DNA of 37,162 bases from Oscillospiraceae bacterium (GCA_902790375.1 CADARY010000040.1:1-37162), one strand, 5' to 3'. Positions 25,805 through 32,530 are shown, counted from the first letter of the stretch. Notes: generated from the sequence alone by a model not told the origin. Numbers and translations are program-made.

Positions 25805-26026
25805 ATGGACAACAAGGATTTGCTTATCGCGTCAGCGGCACGGCTTTACAGCATGGGGATCGACCTGGAAGCGGCGCGTGATCGACTCCGGCAATTGGTC
25901 GAGCAGGGGGTGCCCTATAATGCCGACGAAATGAAGCAGGCGGTTCAGGACTTCAAGGAGCTGGATCGGCAGTGGAAGGCGCTGGAGCGGGAGCACTTGA
26001 GGTTGAGGGATGAAGCGGTGAAATGA
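25805..26026 (+). CDS. Small conserved-type protein of unknown function
   Basis: A 73-aa soluble, strongly helical and charged protein (DLEAARDRLRQLVEQG, MKQAVQDFKELDRQWKALEREHLRLRD), probably ending in a short coiled coil. The function is not recognised; similar small proteins occur beside regulators in clostridial integrative elements. The ATG at 25805 was chosen because the promoter TATACT at 25766 leaves no room for the longer open frame from 25727. The ribosome site is a weak GGGGG. It is divergent from the XRE gene and probably controlled by it. Confidence 0.7.
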   Translation: MDNKDLLIASAARLYSMGIDLEAARDRLRQLVEQGVPYNADEMKQAVQDFKELDRQWKALEREHLRLRDEAVK

Positions 26027-26053
26027 TAGACTACTGAAAACAAAAGTATCATG

Positions 26054-26115
26054 TACAACCTTACAAAAAACTGGTATATATGTTGTGTGGGTGCTATAAT
26101 CAAATTACAACCTTA
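26054..26115 (+). promoter_or_regulatory. Promoter of the two-gene module, between direct repeats
   Basis: The extended -10 TGCTATAAT (26092-26100) has no good -35. The 10-mer tacaacctta occurs at 26054-26063 and again at 26106-26115, 52 bp apart, bracketing the promoter; it may bind a regulator. Confidence 0.55.
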
Positions 26116-26143
26116 TGTCAAAAATAAAAAGGAGGACAGTGTT

Positions 26144-27148
26144 ATGGCTGAAAAAGGCAAGGTTGATTTGAGATCATTAAAGGATATGGTCAAAAAAGGA
26201 GCAGCTGCGATTGATATCAACACGGCAAAGGAAACCGCACAGAAAGCCAGCGAAGCAATAGGTGGAAAAGCTGTCGAGATTAAGGAATCCGCTATGGCGA
26301 TGAAGGCTGAGATTGATGAAAAGCGCACCGAGTTGGATAGAATGCTGGAAGCTGTCATCACGGAATACAACGACACCTATACATTAATGAATGATAAAGG
26401 CGTTCAATTGTTTATTGAGCGCAGCCGTGCCGTCGATTCGATAGGATTCGTTGAAAACCTTGTCAACAGTATTGCAAATCATCCCAAATCTTTTGATACC
26501 GAGTTTGAAGAGATCAGGTCGCATAGAGACGAATTTCGCAGTAGTTGCGATTTCAGCAAAAGAGAGCTTTTAGCGGCCAGAGAAGCAGCGGGCGGAGCTG
26601 GAGCCGGGATCGCTGCTGGTGCCTCCGTAGCATTTATGGCTCCGACCGCAGCAATGTGGGTCGCAACAACGTTTGGAACGGCTTCTACTGGAGCGGCCAT
26701 TTCAACGCTTTCTGGTGCCGCTGCAACAAACGCTGCTCTGGCTTGGCTGGGAGGCGGCGCTCTTTCTGCGGGTGGTGGCGGTATTGTAGCAGGAAATGCA
26801 CTTCTGGCAATGGCTGGGCCTGTCGGCTTGACAGTGGCAGGCGCAACACTGTTGACCTCTATTCTGCTATTCTCAAAAAAGAAAGCAAAGATCAATAAAG
26901 AAAAAAATGATGAGATTGAATCCATCAAGACTAACACAGAAATGATTAGAGAGATGGATGCTAAGATTAATCAGATCCTGAAAGAGACCGCCGGCGTCAG
27001 AAACGGGCTGAATGAAACATATAAGCAGTGTCTTTCCGGCTTTGGGAAAGACTATACATCATTCTCGGATACACAGAAAAAACAGCTTGGCGCACTCGTG
27101 AATCACACAAAGACTCTTTCTGCTCTTTTGGATAAAACAGTCGAGTGA
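26144..27148 (+). CDS. Coiled-coil protein with glycine/alanine-rich membrane hairpin
   Basis: 334 aa, function not assigned. Residues 1-147 are helical and amphipathic (KETAQKASEAIGGKAVEIKE; MKAEIDEKRTELDRMLEAV). Residues 148-244 are a hydrophobic, Gly/Ala/Ser/Thr-rich stretch (GGAGAGIAAGASVAFMAP, FGTASTGAAISTLSGAAA, LAWLGGGALSAGGGGIVAG, LAMAGPVGLTVAGATLL) long enough for two or three membrane passes with glycine zippers, ending at a basic KKKAKINKEK. Residues 250-334 are again coiled-coil-like. This arm-hairpin-arm layout resembles alpha-helical pore formers, but that is only architecture. GGAGG lies 8 bases before the ATG. Base use is AT-richer than in the flanking kilobases, suggesting transfer. 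It overlaps or abuts the next gene. Confidence 0.75.
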   Translation: MAEKGKVDLRSLKDMVKKGAAAIDINTAKETAQKASEAIGGKAVEIKESAMAMKAEIDEKRTELDRMLEAVITEYNDTYTLMNDKGVQLFIERSRAVDSIGFVENLVNSIANHPKSFDTEFEEIRSHRDEFRSSCDFSKRELLAAREAAGGAGAGIAAGASVAFMAPTAAMWVATTFGTASTGAAISTLSGAAATNAALAWLGGGALSAGGGGIVAGNALLAMAGPVGLTVAGATLLTSILLFSKKKAKINKEKNDEIESIKTNTEMIREMDAKINQILKETAGVRNGLNETYKQCLSGFGKDYTSFSDTQKKQLGALVNHTKTLSALLDKTVE

Positions 27149-27159
27149 CGAGGTGCGGC

Positions 27160-28035
27160 ATGCAGAATGATTCTATACCGGAGCTCCTACTTCGGGAGTT
27201 TTTATCTTCCCCAAGCGGAGAGAAAATCCGGCAGATCATGGAAACCATCGCAACGGTTCAACGGCGTCTGGTTGAGCTTGCCGAAAGCAAAAACCAGCGC
27301 CAACTGGATTTGCTGAAAATTGGAACGGTCTTCCAGATCTTTTTAGTTGATGTTCTCGCTTCCGGAAAAAAGCCAGCGAACTTGACTGATGATGACTGGA
27401 AAGGGATTGCTGAGAAGGTGTTCCAGTACGCTGTCCTCTCAGATGGACAGGAATATAGCGTTTTTGTATTTACACTCTACGCAGATTATATTGATCTGTC
27501 TGCTGACGTTTATGAAAAGAAGCTGGAAGAAAAACGCCTCCAAGCGATCAAAAATATTGCCAGTGAATTGCGTCAGAACGAAGCAAAGCTTTATAACGGT
27601 GTAATCTCTGAAGTAGATTATACCGAGGATTGCCTCTGGCTTTCTCTTGAGGGGATGGTCAAACTGCTGTCCTCTTGGCTGGCCTGGAGATTCATCCCGG
27701 AAAACTACAATGAATTTGCTCAATTGGCCGAGGCTGTTGCTGACTTCGGTTTTGAATGCGCAAGATATGTTCATTACGCGAAAGAAAAACAACTGCTGGA
27801 TTCCTTTATCCAGCATCAATACATTCTGGATGAACAGCTTCAATGCCAATACGAAGCCTATCTTGCCGAACTTAATGAAGATGCAGCAAGATTCCAAGGT
27901 TTGATTGATGACGCCTTTTCACCGAATATCCGTGATTCGCTGATGAACTCTGCGACGTTGGCTCGTGCTGCCGGAGTGAAGGAAGAGGAAATTCTGACTT
28001 CAATAGAGGAAGTTGACGCTTTCTTTTTGGACTGA
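27160..28035 (+). CDS. All-helical partner protein of unknown function
   Basis: 291 aa, no signal peptide, no clear TM helix and no recognised family. It appears helical throughout, with long amphipathic segments (IRQIMETIATVQRRLVELAE; ADVYEKKLEEKRLQAIKNI; YEAYLAELNEDAARFQGLIDD) and an acidic C-terminus. It directly follows the glycine-hairpin gene and shares its AT-rich base use, so the two are probably one unit, for example effector and partner/immunity or two parts of a complex. The ATG at 27160 has GAGG six bases upstream. A GTG at 27145 overlapping the previous stop (GTGA) would add five residues and is an alternative start. Confidence 0.75.
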   Translation: MQNDSIPELLLREFLSSPSGEKIRQIMETIATVQRRLVELAESKNQRQLDLLKIGTVFQIFLVDVLASGKKPANLTDDDWKGIAEKVFQYAVLSDGQEYSVFVFTLYADYIDLSADVYEKKLEEKRLQAIKNIASELRQNEAKLYNGVISEVDYTEDCLWLSLEGMVKLLSSWLAWRFIPENYNEFAQLAEAVADFGFECARYVHYAKEKQLLDSFIQHQYILDEQLQCQYEAYLAELNEDAARFQGLIDDAFSPNIRDSLMNSATLARAAGVKEEEILTSIEEVDAFFLD

Positions 28036-28051
28036 TTCGCATACCCCCCTC

Positions 28052-28080
28052 AGAACACCGCCCGGGCAGGGCGGTGTTCT
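28052..28080 (+). terminator. Terminator after the two-gene module
   Basis: agaacaccgccc (28052-28063) and gggcggtgttct (28069-28080) form a perfect 12-bp stem with a 5-base loop, then gctttcctttt. The right arm is the first part of the copy-2 repeat block. Confidence 0.85.
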
Positions 28081-28164
28081 GCTTTCCTTTTCCGCTGTGA
28101 CGCTTGTGTGACAATCGCTGTGCTACACTGTGCCCGTAAACAAAAAACAGAGGCCGCAAGGCCC
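28069..28164 (+). promoter_or_regulatory. PepSY gene promoter region (copy 2 of repeat)
   Basis: The extended -10 TGCTACACT (-10 at 28124-28129) has no consensus -35. Instead TGTGAC occurs at 28096-28101 and 28107-28112, an 11-bp spacing (one helical turn) typical of OmpR/PhoB-type activator sites next to RNA polymerase. The block is 96/96 identical to 25174-25269. Confidence 0.65.
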
Positions 28165-28198
28165 ACGGAAAAGAATAAATAAAAAGGAGATCATAAAA

Positions 28199-28591
28199 AT
28201 GAAAAAAACAATTGCAACGATCCTGACACTGATCATGCTGCTGAGCCTCGGAACGGCGGCCTTCGCAGCGGGCCCCCTCAGCCTGGAGCAGGCCAAGCAG
28301 ACGGCGCTGAATTACACCGGCGTAAGCCCTGCGGAAGCGGTCTTCACGAAAGCGTACAAGAGCTATGATGACGGCCGCGAGGTGTACGAGATCGAGTTCT
28401 ACGCCAACAACACCGAGTACGACATGGACATTGACGTGAACACCGGCAGGATCACGGATTTCAGCTCTGAGTACCACGGCATGCAGGCCGCTCCCGGATA
28501 CGGCTGGTGGGACGACGACATGTACGATCACGACTTCGACGACATGTACGGCTACGACGATGACTGGTTCGACCCCTGGGATTTCGACTGA
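28199..28591 (+). CDS. Secreted PepSY-domain protein with acidic aromatic tail
   Basis: 130 aa. The signal peptide is MKKTIATILTLIMLLSLG with cleavage after TAAFA. One PepSY-like domain (about 28-92) is seen: LSLEQAKQTALNYTGVSP, then VYEIEFYANNTEYDMDIDVN and TGRITDFS. PepSY domains are thought to bind or inhibit peptidases or act as cell-envelope folding modules. The last ~35 residues are almost only Asp, Tyr, Trp, Phe, Gly and Met (YGWWDDDMYDHDFDDMYGYD), with no basic residue. Such a tail could bind Ca2+ or other metal or cationic peptides; this is inference. AAGGAG lies 9 bases before the ATG. The frame is open further upstream to 28130 but that part is leader RNA. Confidence 0.88.
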   Translation: MKKTIATILTLIMLLSLGTAAFAAGPLSLEQAKQTALNYTGVSPAEAVFTKAYKSYDDGREVYEIEFYANNTEYDMDIDVNTGRITDFSSEYHGMQAAPGYGWWDDDMYDHDFDDMYGYDDDWFDPWDFD

Positions 28592-28720
28592 GACAGCATT
28601 GAATAGATTGAACCGGCCCGAGACGGAAGAGCATCCGTCCCGGGCCGGTTCTTTGCAGCTTCCCTCGCAAAAATTACAGCCCCTGTAGCAGAGCGCCGCT
28701 CGGGTTTGATCCGGGCGGCG
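28589..28720 (+). terminator. PepSY gene terminator region (copy 2)
   Basis: gaaccggcccg (28610-28620) and cgggccggttc (28641-28651) plus the inner gacgga/tccgtc make a 17-bp stem with one mismatch and a six-base loop, followed by ttt. A second stem (28694-28703 with 28711-28720, one G-U) follows and is deleted in copy 1, where the flanks rejoin at ttcaac. Confidence 0.8.
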
Positions 28721-28745
28721 TTCAACTATAGAAAGGGTGAACATC

Positions 28746-29204
28746 TTGGCACAGGCAACCTATGAAGCGGTGGGAATGTGGCTGCGCACGGAGCTTGCAG
28801 CGCTGCGGCCGGAGGAGCTGGCGGGCTTTCTTTCCCGCAACGCGGACGATCTGATCCGCAGCGAGCATCCCTTCACAGACTACATGCGCGAGAAATGCAA
28901 AGAGAAGGGCATCCTGCAGCAGGATGTGTTTCTCGCCGCCGACCTGCCGGAGCGCTACGGCTACAAATTGATCTCGGAGCAGAAGCACACGACGCAGCGC
29001 GACACGATCCTGCGCCTATGCCTCGCGGCGCGCTTCGATCTCGGTGAGACCGACGAGGCGCTGATCCTCTACGGCATGGCGCCGCTGCACGCACGGATCC
29101 CCCGCGACGCGGCCTTCATTGTGGCAATCCAAAACCGGGTCTATGACATTCACGACGTAGACGCGCTCCTGCGGGAAAACGGTCTCCCACCGTTGTTCAC
29201 ATGA
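28746..29204 (+). CDS. Conserved clostridial-type protein of unknown function
   Basis: A 152-aa soluble protein, probably all helical. LPERYGYKLISEQKHTTQRDTILRLCLAARFDL, followed by ETDEALILYGMAPLHARIPRD, is a pattern I associate with a clostridial family that often sits beside XRE-type or signalling genes, but no HTH is evident and the role is not known. The start is uncertain: TTG at 28746 has AAAGGGTGA nine bases upstream and is preferred; GTG at 28737 is part of that ribosome site. A strong terminator follows. Confidence 0.75.
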   Translation: MAQATYEAVGMWLRTELAALRPEELAGFLSRNADDLIRSEHPFTDYMREKCKEKGILQQDVFLAADLPERYGYKLISEQKHTTQRDTILRLCLAARFDLGETDEALILYGMAPLHARIPRDAAFIVAIQNRVYDIHDVDALLRENGLPPLFT

Positions 29205-29209
29205 AAATC

Positions 29210-29244
29210 TGCCCCGTTGCCCCCAAACCGGGGTCAACGGGGCA
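29210..29244 (+). terminator. Hairpin terminator after the 152-aa protein gene
   Basis: tgccccgttg (29210-29219) and caacggggca (29235-29244), with inner cccc/gggg around aaacc, form a strong stem; no long T-run follows, so it may also act as a transcript stabiliser. Confidence 0.6.
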
Positions 29245-29257
29245 GGCAGCACTTTGG

Positions 29258-29263
29258 TATAAT
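29258..29263 (+). promoter_or_regulatory. -10 element of the secreted 168-aa protein gene
   Basis: A consensus TATAAT at 29258-29263 lies 33 bases before the ATG at 29297. The -35 region falls inside the preceding hairpin and is not a consensus match. Confidence 0.5.
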
Positions 29264-29296
29264 TTGCGTGATAAAACTTGATTCAGGAGGTACATC

Positions 29297-29803
29297 ATGA
29301 AAAGACTGTTATCCATGTTTCTCGCTTTTGTCCTTGCACTGGCTGTCCTCTCGCCCACGGCTTACGCTGACTACGGGCTGGAAGCCTTCAACAACGACCA
29401 GCTCAGGGATCTCTACGACTGCGTGCGGCTGGAGATGAAAAGCCGCGGGCTCAAGCTCCAGCAGGATATTACCCTGCGCGAGGGCAAGTATATCGTGGGC
29501 GACGACATCCTGCCCGGCACGTACACGCTCAAATGTACCGAGACCACCGGCGACACTTACGACGGGCTGTACTCTTCGCTGGGTGATCTCTACGGCGGCA
29601 GCGACAGTCCCCTCGGCGGGCTGATCGGTTCTCTCGGCGGCATGATGAGCGACATCATCAACACCAAGATTGAGATCATCGGCGACTACGGCACGGTGCT
29701 CAAATCCTACGAGCTCAAGGCCGGCGAATCTGTTCAGCTCACGCTCTCCGAAAACACTGCCCTGCAAATCGTTGACGGCACCTGTGTCCTGACCGCAGAG
29801 TAG
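29297..29803 (+). CDS. Secreted protein of unknown function
   Basis: 168 aa. The signal peptide is MKRLLSMFLAFVLALAVLSP with cleavage after TAYA. A short helix (FNNDQLRDLYDCVRLEMKSRG) is followed by a beta-rich domain with REGKYIVGDDILPGTYTLKC. The pattern Y-x-V-G-x-D-I-x-x-G-x-Y is recurrent in clostridial exported proteins and marks a small beta-sandwich of unknown role. A flexible Gly/Ser-rich insert lies at about 85-120 (GGSDSPLGGLIGSLGGMM). The only cysteines of the mature part could pair. CAGGAGG lies about 9 bases before the ATG. Confidence 0.82.
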   Translation: MKRLLSMFLAFVLALAVLSPTAYADYGLEAFNNDQLRDLYDCVRLEMKSRGLKLQQDITLREGKYIVGDDILPGTYTLKCTETTGDTYDGLYSSLGDLYGGSDSPLGGLIGSLGGMMSDIINTKIEIIGDYGTVLKSYELKAGESVQLTLSENTALQIVDGTCVLTAE

Positions 29804-29897
29804 TTTGCTCGACATTTGTCAAGAAAAGACGCTCGCGCTTAATAAACAGGCTTCGAAAGCACACAAGTCTGACATTTTGCTGAACGCATAACGCAAG

Positions 29898-29949
29898 ACC
29901 TCCTGCAAATACTATCCGTGACAACAGATAGAAACGCAGGAGGTTTTTG
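29898..29949 (+). terminator. Hairpin with T-run that includes a ribosome binding site
   Basis: acctcctgc (29898-29906) pairs with gcaggaggt (29936-29944), with an inner ctatc (29912-29916) and gatag (29927-29931); T5 follows. The right arm is the AGGAGG site of the broken spoVT start at 29953. Either an intrinsic terminator or an RBS-masking leader hairpin. Confidence 0.6.
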
Positions 29950-29952
29950 AAT

Positions 29953-30017
29953 ATGAAGGCAACCGGAATCGTGCGGCGCATCGCCGCCGCACCATGCGCA
30001 TCCGCGAGGGTGACCCG
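29953..30017 (+). pseudogene. Broken SpoVT/AbrB-type regulator (N-terminal relic)
   Basis: The ATG at 29953 with AGGAGG upstream encodes MKATGIVRRI, the exact start expected of SpoVT-like AbrB proteins. The expected DDLGRVVIPKEI is missing, and RRTMRIREGDP (29985-30017) resumes in another frame. An out-of-frame deletion of about 34 bases, probably between two ATC-containing spots, explains this. The rest of the domain is gone and the sequence runs into repeat copy A. As read from the ATG, a meaningless 50-residue peptide ends at 30105. Confidence 0.75.
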
Positions 30018-30029
30018 TCACAGACGACA

Positions 30030-30143
30030 TTGGAAACCTGGCAGAAATTCAGCTTTTCTATGTTGGATTTGGCTAAACGCATGGGCCTGGAATAGTACAT
30101 ATTGACGGAAAATGCCCGTTCTACCATGCATATCCGAGAGGGG
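30030..30143 (+). repeat. Imperfect ~115-bp direct repeat, copy A
   Basis: It aligns with 32620-32733 with roughly 80-85% identity by eye. One frame of both copies reads ETWQK(F/Y)SFSMLDLAK and another (I/L)VHIDGK further on, so the repeats look like decayed remnants of the same coding sequence. I do not recognise the parent gene. Confidence 0.65.
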
Positions 30144-30265
30144 TAAAAAATCTTGCACAAAGAGGCTCAAAGCATTGACAGTGCTTGCTTTTTACCTTCA
30201 GGATCGCCGTCAACGTTTTCAGTGATGGCAGATCGAATACTGGAAAATCCTGTGCAGAATTACCA

Positions 30266-30310
30266 GAAAAATCCCCCAGGAAGGGCTTAAAACTGCCTTC
30301 CAGGGGGATT
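30266..30310 (-). terminator. Terminator of the minus-strand AlbA_2 operon
   Basis: aatcccccaggaagg (30270-30284) pairs with ccttccagggggatt (30296-30310), one mismatch in 15; on the minus strand the stem is followed by a T5 run (30266-30270). The stretch 30144-30265 shows nothing recognisable. Confidence 0.8.
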
Positions 30311-30314
30311 ATTG

Positions 30315-30410
30315 TTACTCTGCTTTACGCTGTGTCCTGTAATCATCTGCCTGTTTTGTAACAACGATGGCTTCGCTGGCATCTTTGCTCAGTTCCACAC
30401 TGGCATCATC
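30315..30410 (-). pseudogene. Possible C-terminal gene fragment
   Basis: A 31-codon minus-strand open stretch reads DASVELSKDASEAIVVTKQADDYRTQRKAE before TAA (given here in pieces: ELSKDASEAIVVTKQ, ADDYRTQRKAE). It has protein-like composition but no start codon or ribosome site, and a stop precedes it. It directly precedes the terminator, so it may be the surviving end of a former last gene of the operon. Low certainty. Confidence 0.3.
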
Positions 30411-30437
30411 TCATCATTCTCGTTAAAATAATTTGAG

Positions 30438-30794
30438 TTATAGCCCCAGTAATGTTTTCGCCACTTCAGATTTGATTTCTCGCTTAAGCGCAAAAATAGG
30501 AATGTGTGTCTGAAAATAATAGAGATCTTCCTTTAGATTGTCCGGAGTCTTTGGTGGAAGTACGGTTCCTTTTATCACAGTTTTCTTTTGTCCCGCCTCA
30601 GAAGGTTGCTGATTGATCTCATTTTCATATTTCCCGGCGAGATAAGAGCAAACTGTAGTTGCCCTAACACTATCAAAGGGATACGTGTTTAATAATCGAC
30701 TGATTTGTTCCAACTCCGATAAATACTCATTGAATTCCTTGGCACTTTTTACTCTTTCGAACTCTTGGTAAACACGTTTGTAGTCAATATCCAA
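30438..30794 (-). CDS. Small protein downstream of AlbA_2 ATPase, unknown function
   Basis: A 118-aa soluble protein, helical, no recognised family: YKRVYQEFERVKSAKEFNEY, LEQISRLLNTYPFDSVRATT, and a Lys-rich KKTVIKGTVLPPKT loop before a final helix. The start is TTG at 30794, supported by AGGAGG seven bases upstream; no ATG start fits. It lies 18 bases after the AlbA_2 ATPase stop, so both are in one operon ending at the 30266-30310 terminator. It may be a partner of the ATPase. Confidence 0.75.
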   Translation of the reverse strand: MDIDYKRVYQEFERVKSAKEFNEYLSELEQISRLLNTYPFDSVRATTVCSYLAGKYENEINQQPSEAGQKKTVIKGTVLPPKTPDNLKEDLYYFQTHIPIFALKREIKSEVAKTLLGL

Positions 30795-30812
30795 AGTAAT
30801 GCCTCCTGTTAT

Positions 30813-32450
30813 TCATGCCTTTCGATATGCCGCATTTCTGGTCGTTCCTTCCCTGCTTAGTTCCCCAGACTTTTCAAGCTTTTGGAGGATGCGATAGGCT
30901 TGTGACGGCGATACGTGCAGAAGGGTTATTACATCTTTACGGGTGATCTTCCCTTTTGTTGCTGCCAGCTTCAGTACTAATTCCGGATATCGAACAGCGT
31001 CAATATCTGTCTGCCTGACGTAAGCGGTCTTGTCTCGGTAAACTTTTGCGCTCAACACGTAGGTTCTGCCCTTATTATTGCCTGATGCCTCCAAGACGCC
31101 TGCCTCAGTCAGCCGCTCAACTGCCGCTCGCACTTTTGCTTCGGGAATGTGCGTATGATCCGATATTTCATGAACTGTCATGCGGCGGTATTGCTTCAAT
31201 TCGTTAAGGATTAAAAGCGAATTAAATGGCATTAGTGATCCGCGCCGCTGCTGTTCCTCGGATATTAGGCTAATAAACTCTTCGTCCGGTGCTCCGCGGG
31301 GAATAAACAAACGGACTGCGGTTGAAGATGTCTCTGAATAGTCTGGAAGCGGCCGTCCATAAATCAAGGACCCTTCAAATATTCTATCTACACCTCTGCC
31401 AGAACGTTCTGCCATTCCGATGCGTTTTAGAGCGTCAGCTAAAGCGGGGTTTCGTCCATGTGGTTCAACCGTTAAAATGTTTTCTACGGTTACTCCTTCA
31501 ATGAATCCTCCTGGATTTGTTATTGTTATGCCGTCATCATCCAGTTGGACAAGAACCCGTCCCAATCTTGTATAGTCACGATGGACAAACGCATTGATAA
31601 TCGCTTCTCGGATCGCTCTACGATCAAAGTCGGGGATAGTAATTCTAAACAATCCCGCTTGCATTTCTTTCTCCGTATTCCTTGCATCAATGAATTCAAA
31701 AATCTTTTCGAGCGCAGAAAGCAAGGGAAGGTAAAATGTTTGATTCGACGAGATCTGAGTTCCGGTATATGCGATGTACGCAGCTTCAGCCGTGGGGATG
31801 TACTCCCGTAGCTTGTCCTGCCGCCCAATGAGCAGGATCCCCGTAAAGGTAGGGATGAGTCTGTTGCCCGTTGAAACGACGAGACGTAGCGCTTTATCCA
31901 GATCCTCATCATCTAATTCCAAGAGCGTCTTCTCGCCGTTATAATTTCGGAGGATATTTCTTAGATGCTCACGCTGCACAGGATCCAAATCGCTGTAATC
32001 AGCATTAGGTACTGGCGTTGCAGAGTAGTCAAGCAGAGACAGATCGCTAAGTCTTGTACTGTATTCATAAGGATACATGGGAACGTTCTCTGGTGTTCCG
32101 TCCATTTTGATCTGCCTGCGTTGGGTTTTTCCGGAAGAACTTGCCACAATGCTTCGGCTTTTTGCGACTTGAATTTTTATGACAGGGAATTCTTCTTCGA
32201 TCAATTCAACGCGAACAGATTGTGGTGGGATGGTCTTGTTGGCAATAAAGGCGGCAAGCTTTGTAATGTCGCGATGAGTATGATGGATACCCGTAATACT
32301 GCCATCATCCTCCACGCCCAGATACAAATCTCCACCCTCGGTATTGGCAAAAGCGACTACAGAGTCAATAACCATATCGTCTGATACCGGCTTTCGATCG
32401 CTCTTAAACTCCACAGTAAGTGTTTCTTTCAGCGGTACAAGTCTTTCCAT
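30813..32450 (-). CDS. AlbA_2 (Schlafen-like) domain ATP-binding regulator, COG2865 type
   Basis: 545 aa. The N-terminal AlbA_2 domain (about 5-115) has TVEFKSDRKPVSDDMV, VAFANTEGGDLYLGVEDDG and TPENVPMYPYE-like ends. A GHKL-type ATPase module follows (about 250-370): AIREAIINAFVHRDY (Asn box), ITNPGGF (G1 box-like) and ERSGRGVDRIFE. Two winged-helix segments end the protein (about 410-465; 490-540: TRKDVITLLHVSPSQAYRILQ). Such proteins are called putative transcriptional regulators or helicase-related and are common on mobile and defence islands. ATG 32450 was chosen, since the ATG at 32459 touches the AGGAGG site. The promoter shows an inverted repeat suggesting autoregulation. Confidence 0.88.
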   Translation of the reverse strand: MERLVPLKETLTVEFKSDRKPVSDDMVIDSVVAFANTEGGDLYLGVEDDGSITGIHHTHRDITKLAAFIANKTIPPQSVRVELIEEEFPVIKIQVAKSRSIVASSSGKTQRRQIKMDGTPENVPMYPYEYSTRLSDLSLLDYSATPVPNADYSDLDPVQREHLRNILRNYNGEKTLLELDDEDLDKALRLVVSTGNRLIPTFTGILLIGRQDKLREYIPTAEAAYIAYTGTQISSNQTFYLPLLSALEKIFEFIDARNTEKEMQAGLFRITIPDFDRRAIREAIINAFVHRDYTRLGRVLVQLDDDGITITNPGGFIEGVTVENILTVEPHGRNPALADALKRIGMAERSGRGVDRIFEGSLIYGRPLPDYSETSSTAVRLFIPRGAPDEEFISLISEEQQRRGSLMPFNSLLILNELKQYRRMTVHEISDHTHIPEAKVRAAVERLTEAGVLEASGNNKGRTYVLSAKVYRDKTAYVRQTDIDAVRYPELVLKLAATKGKITRKDVITLLHVSPSQAYRILQKLEKSGELSREGTTRNAAYRKA

Positions 32451-32478
32451 TGGAAGCATCCCTCCTGTTCTGTTTCAA

Positions 32479-32530
32479 ATAATAGCACGCGCGCGATCAT
32501 ATGTCAACGCGTTTTCGCTCGCGTGCTATT
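32479..32530 (-). promoter_or_regulatory. Promoter and inverted-repeat operator of the AlbA_2 operon
   Basis: On the minus strand: TTGACA (32507-32502), exactly 17 bases, TATTAT (32484-32479). The inverted repeat aatagcacgcg (32481-32491) and cgcgtgctatt (32520-32530), 11-bp perfect arms, places one arm over the -10 and the other upstream of the -35. Binding of a dimer bridging both arms would shut the promoter. Confidence 0.8.

Noticed and set aside
28130-28198. Upstream extension of the PepSY reading frame
   Set aside because: It lies in the leader; the signal peptide begins at 28199 with AAGGAG at the right distance.
25174-28720. Repeats at 25.2 and 28.1-28.7 kb as a CRISPR or tandem array
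   Set aside because: Only two copies, ~2.9 kb apart, each a promoter-terminator unit and not short repeats with spacers.
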